Source: CAWUKT01 sp963923035 (lineage in GTDB: Bacteria > Bacteroidota > Bacteroidia > J057 > JADKCL01). From it: DNA of 39,184 bases. Below are positions 1 through 8,144 of the stretch, piece after piece (the first letter of the stretch is position 1; the number at the start of each line of letters is the position of its first letter). A program made the position numbers and the translations under genes. Location of the stretch: NCBI GenBank assembly GCA_963923035.1, contig CAWUKT010000068.1, forward strand, positions 1-39,184. The letters run 5' to 3'. The notes under the pieces were generated by a model. The model did no database searches. It was not told the DNA's origin and saw only the letters and a program-made list of their open reading frames with translations.

Positions 1-55
1 ATCACCGATGACCTATTTTGTAGATACTACATTGCGCTTAAACTGACGGCTATGC
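1..55. repeat. Left copy of a 55-bp terminal inverted repeat, probable insertion-element end
   Basis: The first 55 bases are the reverse complement of the last 55 bases of the window with a single mismatch (base 5: C here, A in the reverse complement of the other end). Read outward from base 55 the repeat begins GCATAGCCGTCAGTTTAAGC. The identity stops exactly at base 55, where the 21-bp array begins. Inference: this is the outer end of a multicopy element, probably an insertion sequence, whose body lies outside the window. No transposase is visible. The alternative is a terminal inverted repeat of one large element covering the whole window. Confidence 0.75.
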
Positions 56-201
56 GCGGGGACCAACCGCGGCCGGTCCGGATGCAACCGCGGTTACGCG
101 GGGACCAACCGAGGTTGGTCCGGATGCAACCGCGGTTACGCCGGGACCAACCGCGGCCGGTCTGGATGCAACCGCGGTTACGCGGGGACCAACCGCGGTT
201 A
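56..201. repeat. Imperfect tandem array, 21-bp period (42-bp higher-order unit)
   Basis: Three 42-bp units (56-97, 98-139, 140-181) and a partial fourth (182-201) follow each other without spacers. Each 42-bp unit is two related 21-bp half units, one containing GGACCAACCGCGG and the next GGATGCAACCGCGG, so the basic period is 21 bp with about seven units. Differences are single substitutions (for example GAGG for GCGG in the second unit). The array starts at the base after the inverted repeat ends. It contains no plausible gene start, and 21 being a multiple of three keeps frames open trivially. Two other 21-bp arrays with different sequences occur at 5675-5947 and 38909-39035. Confidence 0.9.
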
Positions 202-433
202 TACTATCACCTCGGCCCATAGTTCAGTCTCCCCCCGCGGTAGGTGTCGGAGGCCATTGTGGAGCTCCCGCGCAAGCGGAGCGACGGCCGGAGGGACCGC
301 CCGGCCCGCGAGGGCCGGGACCGCCCCCCATCAATCCCCTTGGATCCCCCCATCCGGTCAATTGGCACATGTTCACATTTCTAAATTGGCACATTTCCAC
401 TTGCACATTTAAATTTTGCAGTAACTTCGCCCC
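202..433. other. Non-coding GC-rich leader with hairpin, upstream of the radical SAM gene
   Basis: No gene is seen. An 8-bp perfect stem CCCGGCCC/GGGCCGGG with a GCGA loop lies at 300-319, flanked by direct copies of GGGACCGCC (293-301 and 317-325). It has no T-tract, so it is not an obvious terminator. The last 75 bases are AT-rich, with ATTGGCACAT twice (361-370 and 385-394), and are the likely promoter region for the gene starting at 434. A TAAATTTTG near 408-416 is a poor match to the Bacteroidota -7 element TAnnTTTG. Confidence 0.5.
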
Positions 434-1492
434 ATGTACACACCGGGTGACTATATCCAGCGGGGCCGGACCATGCTGCGGAATGCCATTCTGCCGCGCC
501 AACCCCGGATTTCCACCCTCATGGTCTACGCCACGGACCTCTGTGACTCCCGCTGCCAGCACTGCCTCATCTGGCAGAAGCGCCCGGTCAAGTACCTCGC
601 TCCCGAAGCCATCTACCGCCTCCTCGACAACGACTGCATCACGCCGCAGACGAAGGTGGGCCTGGAAGGCGGTGAATTCCTGCTGCACCCGCAGTCGGAG
701 GAGATCATCGCGTGGTTCTACGAGCACCACCCCAATTTCGACCTGCTGTCCAATTGCCTGAAGCCGGACCGCCTCATCCAAGTGGTGGAGAAGACGCCGC
801 CGGCCCGACTGTTCATTTCCCTTGACGGGGGGCCGGAGACTTACCGGACGATGCGCGGCAAGGACGGCTACGAGCGGGTCCTCCAGGTGATCCGCACGCT
901 GCGGAAGGTGGTGCCGATCTCGGTCATGTACTGCGTCTCGCCCTACAACTCGATGGACGACCTGCGGCACGTGGCGGAGGTCTGCCAACAGTACGAGGTG
1001 GACTTGCGGGTCGGGGTGTACAGCAATATCAAGTTCTTCGATACACAGGACGAAGCGTACCAGGAGGACCAGTTGGAGGAGATTCCGGCCATCCTGCGGG
1101 AGTTCAGTGAGAACTACGATTACCTGAAGCTGTACGAAGAGTGGCGGGCGGGCAAGCTGGTGCTGCCCTGCAAGAGCATCCTCGACAGTGTGGTGGTCCT
1201 GCCCGATGGGGAGGTCCCGATCTGCATGAACCTGGATACCCACCTCGGGAATATCCACGACCATACCCTCGACGAAATCCTGGCGATGCGCTCGACGCGC
1301 CAGACGCTAAAGCATCACCACGACAACTGCAATGCGTGCTGGATCAATTTCCACCGCAAGTACGACCTGATCCTCTACCGGAACCTCGAGCGCTTCTTCC
1401 CCCAATCGGCCATCCGCAAGCTCTTCGGCTATTACCAGTGGTCAGATGACCCGGGCCGCGGCTACCACGACATCGTATCCCCCGGCCGATGA
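434..1492 (+). CDS. Radical SAM protein with SPASM-type C-terminal domain
   Basis: This 352-residue protein has the radical SAM cluster motif CxxxCxxC near residues 37-44 (DLCDSRCQHC), which binds the [4Fe-4S] cluster that cleaves S-adenosylmethionine. The Cys-containing C-terminal half (LPCKSIL, PICMN, NCNACW) fits a SPASM/twitch auxiliary cluster domain. Such enzymes modify peptides, cofactors or sugars; the substrate here is unknown. An alternative start is the internal Met at 473, and neither start has a Shine-Dalgarno sequence. The stop overlaps the start of the next gene by 4 bases (ATGA), so it is translationally coupled to a membrane glycosyltransferase. That context hints at envelope or glycan modification, which is inference only. 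Confidence 0.9.
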   Translation: MYTPGDYIQRGRTMLRNAILPRQPRISTLMVYATDLCDSRCQHCLIWQKRPVKYLAPEAIYRLLDNDCITPQTKVGLEGGEFLLHPQSEEIIAWFYEHHPNFDLLSNCLKPDRLIQVVEKTPPARLFISLDGGPETYRTMRGKDGYERVLQVIRTLRKVVPISVMYCVSPYNSMDDLRHVAEVCQQYEVDLRVGVYSNIKFFDTQDEAYQEDQLEEIPAILREFSENYDYLKLYEEWRAGKLVLPCKSILDSVVVLPDGEVPICMNLDTHLGNIHDHTLDEILAMRSTRQTLKHHHDNCNACWINFHRKYDLILYRNLERFFPQSAIRKLFGYYQWSDDPGRGYHDIVSPGR

Positions 1493-3081
1493 AGCTCCTC
1501 CGCCAAATAAATCCTTGGGATGCCCTCTGGCTCCTGCTGCTGACCGGCGGGAGCATGGTCTATCTCCTGGCCTTCTTCCAATTGGATGGGCCGCCCTTCG
1601 AGGACGCGGCGATGCTGATGCGCTATGCCGATCACTTTGCGGATGGGCACGGGATCGTTTGGAACATCGGGGAGGCGCCGGTGGATGGGGCGACGGATTT
1701 CCTGTTCATGGTGAGTGTGGGGGCGCTGCACAAGTTGGGGATTTCGCTGTCGCTTGCGGTGCAGCTCCTGACGATCGGGGCGCACCTCGCGACGGTGGCC
1801 GTGGTGTTCATGGCCGTACGGAGGATCTTTGATTTGCCGACCATTTGGGCGCTGTTGCCGGCCGCGTTTGTGGCGGTCGGGCCCGCGAATGTCTATATCG
1901 AGGCCTTCTTCGGGACGCCTTATTTCGCTCTGTTCGGGGCGCTGATGTACTACCGGATGCTGCGGGCCTTCCACGGAGACCTGAGTGCCCGGAATGGCTT
2001 TTGGTGGGCCCTGTTCGGGCTGCTCCTGGGTCTGACCCGGCCGGAGGGGGTATTCCTGGTGGCGATGACCTGGGTGGTGGGGATCGCGTGGCATGGGTTC
2101 GGGAAAATGAAACCCACGACGTATTGGTTCCTGGGCTGGTTTGGGACGGTCGGGCTCGGCTATTTCATCTGGCACTGGACCTATTTCGGCCATCCCCTGC
2201 CCAATCCCTTCTACGTCAAGGGCGGCGGCGTCCTCTATTTGTCCAGCTTCAAGTACTCCCTCATCAATACCTTCCGCATGGGCCTGCCGGTGATGCTGGT
2301 GCTGGTGGCGGGGCTGTTCCAGGACCGGAAAAAAGTCATCAAAGGTGCGTTCATCATCTTCCCGGCCTTTGCCTTCGTGGCGGTCTGGGTCTTCATGTCG
2401 AACGCGATGAATTATTTCATGCGCTTCCAGTACGTCCTCGTGCCGATCCTGCTGATGACCTGGCCGGGCGTGGTGGGGGAAGTGGTGAAGCGTTGGGAAA
2501 TGAAGGGGATCCGGATTGTGGCGGTGGGGATGCTGGGCGTCATGCTGCTGCTCTTCCAGCACTGGAACTACGGCTGGAAGACGCGGATGCCGGCGGATGG
2601 TCGGGTGGCGCTGGGCGAAATGCTGGAACCGTACGCGGAGAAGGGCTATACGATGGCGGTGACGGAGGCGGGGAACCTGCCGTATTTCAGCCACTGGCGC
2701 ACGATTGATACCTGGGGGCTGAACGATTCCCATATCTCCCACGAAGGCCTGACCAAGGACTACCTGGACCGCTACCGGCCGGAGCTGTTCATGATCCATG
2801 AATTCTACGTTCCGGGCATGGAGCGCGCCTATACCGATCCCCATTGGACGGGGATGACCTTGCTGTTGGAGGAGTATTTGCAGGAAAACAATTACGATAT
2901 GGTGGCCTGTTACGGGGCCTATCCGGCGAGTACGCACTTCTATTACCTGCGCCGGGACTTCCCGGACTATGCCCCGATCCGCCAGCTCATCCGCACGATG
3001 GATTACCGCTGGTACGAGGACGGCGAGACCTCCACGAACTTTTTGGAGGAGCCCCCCGAATTACAGAACTTTGGGCCCTGA
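1489..3081 (+). CDS. GT-C-type integral membrane glycosyltransferase-like protein
   Basis: The 530-residue product is strongly hydrophobic, with about nine to ten predicted membrane segments in residues 8-370 and a soluble extracytoplasmic C-terminal part. After the first membrane segment comes EDAAMLMRYADHFADGHG, then GATDFLF. This matches the acidic loop of GT-C enzymes of the dolichyl/polyprenyl-phosphate sugar type, usually DDAxxxxRYAxNLxxGxG followed by a GYTNxLW-like stretch. Known family role: transfer of a sugar from a polyprenyl-phosphate donor on the outer face of the inner membrane. Donor and acceptor cannot be read from the sequence. It starts inside the stop of the radical SAM gene and is followed after 15 bases by the next gene, so the three form one operon. 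Confidence 0.8.
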   Translation: MKLLRQINPWDALWLLLLTGGSMVYLLAFFQLDGPPFEDAAMLMRYADHFADGHGIVWNIGEAPVDGATDFLFMVSVGALHKLGISLSLAVQLLTIGAHLATVAVVFMAVRRIFDLPTIWALLPAAFVAVGPANVYIEAFFGTPYFALFGALMYYRMLRAFHGDLSARNGFWWALFGLLLGLTRPEGVFLVAMTWVVGIAWHGFGKMKPTTYWFLGWFGTVGLGYFIWHWTYFGHPLPNPFYVKGGGVLYLSSFKYSLINTFRMGLPVMLVLVAGLFQDRKKVIKGAFIIFPAFAFVAVWVFMSNAMNYFMRFQYVLVPILLMTWPGVVGEVVKRWEMKGIRIVAVGMLGVMLLLFQHWNYGWKTRMPADGRVALGEMLEPYAEKGYTMAVTEAGNLPYFSHWRTIDTWGLNDSHISHEGLTKDYLDRYRPELFMIHEFYVPGMERAYTDPHWTGMTLLLEEYLQENNYDMVACYGAYPASTHFYYLRRDFPDYAPIRQLIRTMDYRWYEDGETSTNFLEEPPELQNFGP

Positions 3082-3096
3082 TTTCAGTTATTGGAA

Positions 3097-4308
3097 ATGA
3101 TGAAACGGATAACTCTACTGTTGATTGTGTTGAGTCTAACCGGGACCCAATGGGCCTGGACCCAGGACTGCAATGGCCGGCGCTATGTCGGGGCGGACCT
3201 GGAAACATCGGTGCTCGGAGTGGTCATGGGGAACTATCCCCATTTCGGCGCTGCGGGCCTGGAACAGTCCCGGGCCGCCCTGGACCAGACGTCCAATTCG
3301 CTGGAAAATGCCTTTGGCCGGGAACTCGTCCAGCTCCAGCTGGACCCCGCCGCGAAGTTTGCCGGGACCCTGGCCGTGGCCGATTCCAGCGCCGATACGG
3401 CGCGCTTATACCACTACGAGGGGCTCCTGCACCTGGTCGGTGGCGATTATGCGGCCGCAGTGAGCCGTTTCAATGCGTCGATGACGGCCGGCAATGTGCC
3501 GGCGGAGTGCAAGCGGGAGGACTACCGCCTCATCGCCCAGTACCTGGACCTCTACGGTGACCAGGTGCCGATTTTCTCCGGCTTCAACAACGGCTTCTTC
3601 AACTATGCCTGCGATTCCCTCCGCATGCCCCGCAACAATCCCAATCCGGCGATCTACGACCGCCTGATCGAATCGTTGCTGGACCTGGCCATCTTCACGC
3701 AGCGCCAACCGGCTTACCTGGAAATGCTGGGCGACCTCATGACCCAGAACCCGGACCAGATCACCGCCAATTGGTTCTCCGCCGTGTCTTACCTGCAACT
3801 GGCCAAGGACGTTCCCGCCCAGGCCGCGCGCCTGGAAGAGAAGGCGATCTACGCGTTGGAAGCACCCCGGACCGCCCGCAGCCGCTTTGACAGCTACCAG
3901 TTCACCAAGCTGGGTCAGCGCCTGGATGAGGACCGGAAACTCGCCGAAGAAAGCCGCGCCACGCTGGTGGCGGAAGAAGAAAAGGCCGTGCAGTCGGGCA
4001 AACCGGCGTCGGAAGCCCTGGCCCAGGAGTTTGAAGCGGCTTCGGCTGCGGTGGTCCTGATGCGGGAGAATGAACCGGGCGCCCTGCCCAATGTCATTCG
4101 AGAAGCTGACCGTCGGGAGGCGGAGAAGTTGGGAGAGGAGAGAAAATTCGCGGGGAATGTGGACCTGAAAGAAGTAAAGGGAGAGAAGCGGTTCAATTAC
4201 TACGCGCTGGTGATGATCGCGGTGGTGATCGGAGCGGTGATTGTGTTGTGGCGGAAATTGAACCAGGGGGCGAAGGAGCGGAACAATCAATCCTCCAGTA
4301 CTTCCTGA
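3097..4308 (+). CDS. Secreted protein with C-terminal membrane anchor, function unknown
   Basis: I place the start at the ATG at 3097 (MMKRITLLLIVLSL), giving 403 residues; an in-frame TTG two codons upstream is less likely. A signal peptide (residues 1 to about 22, ending near QWAWTQ) exports the protein. The body is mainly helical and could contain TPR-like repeats (ALYHYEGLLHL-type helices around residues 100-260), but I cannot assign a family. Residues 285-350 are charged helix, followed by a single membrane segment (YYALVMIAVVIGAVIVLW) and a short Ser/Asn-rich tail. It is therefore a periplasmic protein tethered to the inner membrane. It sits 15 bases after the GT-C gene and overlaps the convergent glycosyltransferase gene by 22 bases at the 3' end. 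Confidence 0.75.
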   Translation: MMKRITLLLIVLSLTGTQWAWTQDCNGRRYVGADLETSVLGVVMGNYPHFGAAGLEQSRAALDQTSNSLENAFGRELVQLQLDPAAKFAGTLAVADSSADTARLYHYEGLLHLVGGDYAAAVSRFNASMTAGNVPAECKREDYRLIAQYLDLYGDQVPIFSGFNNGFFNYACDSLRMPRNNPNPAIYDRLIESLLDLAIFTQRQPAYLEMLGDLMTQNPDQITANWFSAVSYLQLAKDVPAQAARLEEKAIYALEAPRTARSRFDSYQFTKLGQRLDEDRKLAEESRATLVAEEEKAVQSGKPASEALAQEFEAASAAVVLMRENEPGALPNVIREADRREAEKLGEERKFAGNVDLKEVKGEKRFNYYALVMIAVVIGAVIVLWRKLNQGAKERNNQSSSTS

Positions 4309-4961
4309 AAGACCTGGTCCATGCGCCGGGCAATGTTCCTAAAATGGAAATGGGATTCGACGTATTCCCGGTCGATCTGGTACAGGTCCGGGAGCTGATC
4401 CTTTTGTTCCAACAATCCCTTGAGTTGATGGGCGACGGCGTCGCTGTCTTCCGGGTTGACCCGGATGCCCAGGCCCGCGCGGTCGAGGACGCGCGTGCAA
4501 TCTGATTCGGGTCCGAGGACCAGTACGGGCTTGCCCCGCTGGAGGTAGTCGAAGACCTTGCCCGGGATGAACAGCGGATCATCCGCCGTTTCCAGCGGCA
4601 GGAACAGCACGTCGCAGGCCGCCAGTTTGGCCGTGCTCTCGGCCTTCGAGAAATACCCTTCGATCTTCACCAGTTCTTCAATGCCCATTTCCTGCGCCTG
4701 TCGTTCATTTTCCTTCTCGATCAATCCCCACCAATTCACTTCGATCCGGGCGGCCATAGCCGGCTCCATCTCCTTCAACCGGGCCAGTCCCTTCAACAGG
4801 TAGTGTCCCGAGCGGGTATGGTGCTGCAAGTTCCGGTTCCGGTAGGTCCATACCCAGTCCACAATTTTCCGCCATCCCGGCACGTGCTCGCTGCCGGGGC
4901 GGTGGGCCTTGAGGCTCCCTGCATACCCAATCCGGAGGGGGGAATCAGTCGCCATAGCCAT
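4287..4961 (-). CDS. GT4 glycosyltransferase, C-terminal half (split or frameshifted gene)
   Basis: This 224-residue frame begins where the upstream frame (4945-5607) breaks off. It contains the nucleotide-sugar-binding half of a GT-B fold enzyme: LRIGYAGSL at the start of the domain, a WWG strand, CDVLFLPL, then a family-4-like E/G loop (IPGKVFDYLQRGKPVLVLG). The ATG at 4961 overlaps the end of the other half by 17 bases. A complete GT4 enzyme needs both halves; together they would be about 440 residues, normal for the family. Either one base change in frame broke a former single gene, or the halves are made separately by coupled re-initiation and assemble. Sequencing error is also possible because a run of six G (+ strand) lies at 4937-4942, although the frame is lost just before it. 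Confidence 0.7.
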   Translation of the reverse strand: MAMATDSPLRIGYAGSLKAHRPGSEHVPGWRKIVDWVWTYRNRNLQHHTRSGHYLLKGLARLKEMEPAMAARIEVNWWGLIEKENERQAQEMGIEELVKIEGYFSKAESTAKLAACDVLFLPLETADDPLFIPGKVFDYLQRGKPVLVLGPESDCTRVLDRAGLGIRVNPEDSDAVAHQLKGLLEQKDQLPDLYQIDREYVESHFHFRNIARRMDQVFQEVLED

Positions 4962-5607
4962 TGGTGATCACGGTGAGTTTGGAATCGGGGACGACGTCCC
5001 GGCGGAGGTAGAGCCTACGGACGGCCGGGGTATTGACGACCAGGCGGTCGGCCTGGCGGTAGATGCGGCGCTCCATCCAGCGGCAGAGGTGCCAGTGGAG
5101 CTTGGTGGGCCAGGAGAAGAAGTAGGCATCCGTAAACGGGTCGCGGAGGTCGCAGACCCATTTGACGCCGAGTTTGCGCCGTAGTCGCGCCCCGATCTGG
5201 GCGGCGGAAAAGGGCCCGCTGGAGGTATAGACGAGGGGGATCTGGTGGTCCCGGATGATCTTCTCAGCGAAGGGAACGGCATTGCCCGGCCAGCGGGCGG
5301 CGGGTTCCCAGAACCAGGGATAGGCCAATGCCCAGGCGATCCGGAACAGTTTCAGGCGGATCAGCCCGGCGCGGAATTTGACGGGGTAGCGGATGGAGGT
5401 GCGGTAAACGTGGACGCCGGGGGGGATTTCGTCCATCCGGCTGGTATCGGCGGGGTAGCTGCCCTTGGCGATGTCCGCTTCTGTGACGGTCAGGACGTGG
5501 ACCTCGTAGCCCATTTGGTGGAGGTAACGGGTCAATTGGAGGGACCGGTTGATGCCGGGACCGCCCATGGGAGGGAAGTGGTGCGCTATGAGCAGGACTT
5601 TCTTCAC
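4945..5607 (-). CDS. GT4 glycosyltransferase, N-terminal half (split or frameshifted gene)
   Basis: The reading frame gives the acceptor-binding N-terminal half of a GT-B glycosyltransferase: MKKVLLIAHHFPPMGGPG at the start, then VCDLRDPFTD, a motif common in this GT4 subfamily, and VITNGYGD before a stop. In relatives the ITNGxD motif is directly followed by the linker and the second domain (xxxLRIGYAGS), which here lies in the neighbouring frame. I chose the GTG at 5607, which gives the usual MKKVLLI opening; a TTG at 5619 is in the same frame. Expected role: sugar transfer in exopolysaccharide or lipopolysaccharide synthesis. The gene converges on the radical SAM/GT-C operon. Confidence 0.7.
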   Translation of the reverse strand: MKKVLLIAHHFPPMGGPGINRSLQLTRYLHQMGYEVHVLTVTEADIAKGSYPADTSRMDEIPPGVHVYRTSIRYPVKFRAGLIRLKLFRIAWALAYPWFWEPAARWPGNAVPFAEKIIRDHQIPLVYTSSGPFSAAQIGARLRRKLGVKWVCDLRDPFTDAYFFSWPTKLHWHLCRWMERRIYRQADRLVVNTPAVRRLYLRRDVVPDSKLTVITNGYGD

Positions 5608-5674
5608 AACTCGGCGCAAAGATGCTCATTGTCGGAGGAGATACGCAAATAAAAGGCGCCATTGCGGGGGAGCG

Positions 5675-5947
5675 GTGTCGGGAACTTGGCCGTTGGAGTC
5701 CCGAACCCGGCGATTGGAGTGCTGGACTCGGCTTCCGGAGTCCGGAACTCGGCGATCCGAGTCACGGACTCGGTCATCGCAGTCGGGAACCCGGCCATCG
5801 GAGTGCTGGACTCGGCCATCCGAGTCTGGGACTCGGAAATCGGAGTTCTGAACCCGGCTATCGCAGTCTCCGACTCGAATACCGGAGTGCCGGACCCGGC
5901 GTTCCGAGTTCAGAACCCGGCCCCTGAAGTTCGGAACCGCGTCATCT
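5675..5947. repeat. Imperfect tandem array, thirteen 21-bp units
   Basis: Thirteen consecutive units of exactly 21 bp occupy 5675-5947 with no insertion or deletion. Each unit starts GAGT (variants GTGT, CAGT, AAGT), has three or four variable bases, then GA(C/A)(C/T)CGG and ends near CATC(G/C). Variation is substitution only, so the phase is strictly kept while up to half of the bases drift. The array fills the gap between the start of the split glycosyltransferase gene (-) and the gene at 6069 (+). Frames through it are open and would encode a seven-residue repeat (GVLDSAI-like), but this follows automatically from a 21-bp period lacking stops. I regard it as non-coding. Confidence 0.93.
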
Positions 5948-6068
5948 ATTCTCCACGGACCGTTTATCCAATTATTTCTCCACATCACTTCACAAAAAAG
6001 CTCCCATTCGGTCTTTTTTCATTAAATTACAGTCGCCAAGAACCATTTGTAAGATACTTTATTTCGCC

Positions 6069-8144
6069 ATGACCCAACAGAAAACCGAACGGGCGCCCCA
6101 ACAGGCCGTCCAAGCCAAGGGCCTAACGACCTCTACCGACGCCCCCTCTAAAGTCCCGCCCCAATTTTCATTGGAAGCCAGCCCCGTCCAGATGAAGGCC
6201 GGCTCCTACGCCACGGTCCAATTCAAAAAGCCGGAGTTGACCGAGGAGCAGAAGAAATTGCGGGCCAAGTTCATCCTGTTCCGGGATGAAGCCCTCTCCA
6301 AGATCACCGATCCGACTGAAAAATCCTCCTTCCAAAAGCGGGCCACCGAGTTCATCGACGACATGGACACCGCGCCCTGGACCTTGTTCGGGAAGGCGGA
6401 AGCAAAATGGGGGACGAAAAAATACCACAAGGCCCTGGCGAAGAAGTTCCCGGATTACAAAGCGACACTGGACGGGAAGACGGCCAGCTTCAAGGCCTCG
6501 GCCCTGAAAGAAGCCCGGGAGGCGGAGACCGAAGCCCAGAAGACCCTGGCCATGGCCAAGGAAGCAACTGCATTGGCCTCCACCAATGTCACCCTCGCCG
6601 AGAAGGCCGTCGCCCAGGCCGAAGCTGCCGCGGTGAATGCTGAAGCCGCCGCGACCCGCGCCGAAACCAACGCCCAATCGGCTGACGCCGACGATGCCGA
6701 CAAGGCGGCGGCCAAGAAGGCCCGGGAAGCTGCCACGGAAGCCCGCAAGGCCGCCGAGACCGCTAAAAAGGCCCTCGCCGATGCCAAAACCCAGAGCCTG
6801 TTGGCCGGGGAGCAGCTCAACTATGCGAATGGCAACCTCGACTTTATCCAAACCCGCATCCGGGCCATCTCCATCTCCACGGATGTCTTGCAGGCCCAGC
6901 AATACGCGAAGCCCACGACCCTCAAGGAGAAAACGGTCTCCATGCAGGGCGCGATCGAGGACACCAAGGACCGCTCCAGCGAAGCCTCCGAGCAGGGCAC
7001 GGCTGCGGTCGAAGCCGTCAATGCCGGTCTGACCGCGGCCGAAAAGGCCGAGAAGGCCTCCGTGCCGATCAAGGGACTGAAAGGAAAATTCGATGCGGTC
7101 AAAGCGGCGAAGGATGAGAAGGAGCGAAAGAAAGCGGCCCAGGCCGTCGCTGAATTGGCGCGGAAGATGACGAAGGAGTACCCGGCGAAGATCAAGGACT
7201 TCAAGGCCCAGGCGACCCCGACTCCGAAGGAGAAGGTCCGCATTCTGGGCGAACTCACCGCGGCTTCGGCCCGGATCGAGTGGTTGGTCGGTACGATCTA
7301 CCTGGGCGGTTCGGACGATACCGACAAGTGGGAAGAGACGAAGAACCAGGACAAAAACGACGTCCTGGCCGGTTATTACCACAATTCGGTGAGCAACAAG
7401 GACAGCACCGGCCCCTGGTGTTCGAAGTTTGTGGCGGCCGTGAACAAGAATACCCTGGGGTACAAGGACAAGAAGGGCAAGGCAACCGGTTCCACCTGGT
7501 CCGGTTATAAGATGGCCCGGGCCGACCTCTGGGACTACGACGAGGCGCAGGGGGGCGACCATACCGGTAAGGGCCACGACCACGACAAGGAGAGCCAGAA
7601 GGAATTGAAGGATTTGGCGAAGGCGGTGAAGAAGGCGAAGAAAAAGGAGGAGAAGGAAAAGCTGGTGAAGGACTTCTTCAAGAATACCTTCACGCCGCAG
7701 CCGGGCGATATGATGGTGGTGAAGCGGAGCAGCAACCCCACCGCGAACTCGTATACGAGCAAGGCCCTCAGCCACACGACCATGATCGAGAAGGTGGACG
7801 GCACGAAGATCTATACCATCGAGGGGAATGCCAGCAACCGGGTCATGGGCCGGGTCTACGACCTCGCGACCGATGCCGATGTGGTCAAGCCCGTCTTCAT
7901 CGGGCGGATGAGCCTGAATGCGATTCCGGAAGACAAGAAAAAGGAAGGACCCGCCGCGGAGGGGGCTCCGAAAGCGGAGGCCACGACCTATACCGAGGCC
8001 GATCTCCTCGATCCGGTCCGCCGCCTGAGCCAGAAGCTCCAAAAGTTCGCCGAGGACCAGAAGTACATCAATAAGCTGAAGGAAGGAGCCGTCGACGCGG
8101 TCTACAATATTCAACAGGACAACAAAGGAAAGGGCGATACCTGA
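6069..8144 (+). CDS. CHAP-type Cys/His hydrolase with N-terminal VQMK motif and Ala-rich coiled coil (putative effector)
   Basis: The 691-residue protein has no signal peptide. Residues 31-43 (PQFSLEASPVQMK) resemble the F-x-L-x-A...PVQ(R/M)K stretch found near the N-terminus of Bacteroidota proteins linked to extracellular contractile injection systems. Residues 145-245 are an Ala/Lys/Glu-rich coiled coil, and 290-400 is more helix. The C-terminal domain has the layout of a CHAP amidase/endopeptidase: PWCSKFV with Cys451 as nucleophile, PQPGDMMVV at 543-551, SHTTMIEK with His569 and EGNAS at 585-589. A Lys/Glu-rich insert (500-540) splits it. CHAP domains cleave peptidoglycan peptides or amide bonds. 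The gene is joined to a lipoprotein gene by a TGATG overlap, as in effector/immunity pairs. The hydrolase assignment is fairly sure; delivery by an injection machine is inference, and no such machine is encoded here. Confidence 0.75.
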   Translation: MTQQKTERAPQQAVQAKGLTTSTDAPSKVPPQFSLEASPVQMKAGSYATVQFKKPELTEEQKKLRAKFILFRDEALSKITDPTEKSSFQKRATEFIDDMDTAPWTLFGKAEAKWGTKKYHKALAKKFPDYKATLDGKTASFKASALKEAREAETEAQKTLAMAKEATALASTNVTLAEKAVAQAEAAAVNAEAAATRAETNAQSADADDADKAAAKKAREAATEARKAAETAKKALADAKTQSLLAGEQLNYANGNLDFIQTRIRAISISTDVLQAQQYAKPTTLKEKTVSMQGAIEDTKDRSSEASEQGTAAVEAVNAGLTAAEKAEKASVPIKGLKGKFDAVKAAKDEKERKKAAQAVAELARKMTKEYPAKIKDFKAQATPTPKEKVRILGELTAASARIEWLVGTIYLGGSDDTDKWEETKNQDKNDVLAGYYHNSVSNKDSTGPWCSKFVAAVNKNTLGYKDKKGKATGSTWSGYKMARADLWDYDEAQGGDHTGKGHDHDKESQKELKDLAKAVKKAKKKEEKEKLVKDFFKNTFTPQPGDMMVVKRSSNPTANSYTSKALSHTTMIEKVDGTKIYTIEGNASNRVMGRVYDLATDADVVKPVFIGRMSLNAIPEDKKKEGPAAEGAPKAEATTYTEADLLDPVRRLSQKLQKFAEDQKYINKLKEGAVDAVYNIQQDNKGKGDT

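Noticed and set aside
56..201. CRISPR array
   Set aside because: The repeats are contiguous, 21 or 42 bp, without unique spacers, and no cas gene is present.
1462..2937. A 491-codon antisense frame over the GT-C gene
   Set aside because: It is rich in His, Arg, Pro and Gln without motifs; the sense frame has clear membrane segments and the GT-C loop.
5662..6072. Open frames through the 21-bp array encoding a seven-residue repeat protein (GVLDSAI-like units)
   Set aside because: With a 21-bp period free of stops, frames on both strands stay open. There is no sensible start region, and the frame continues into the AT-rich promoter region of the 6069 gene with unrelated composition.
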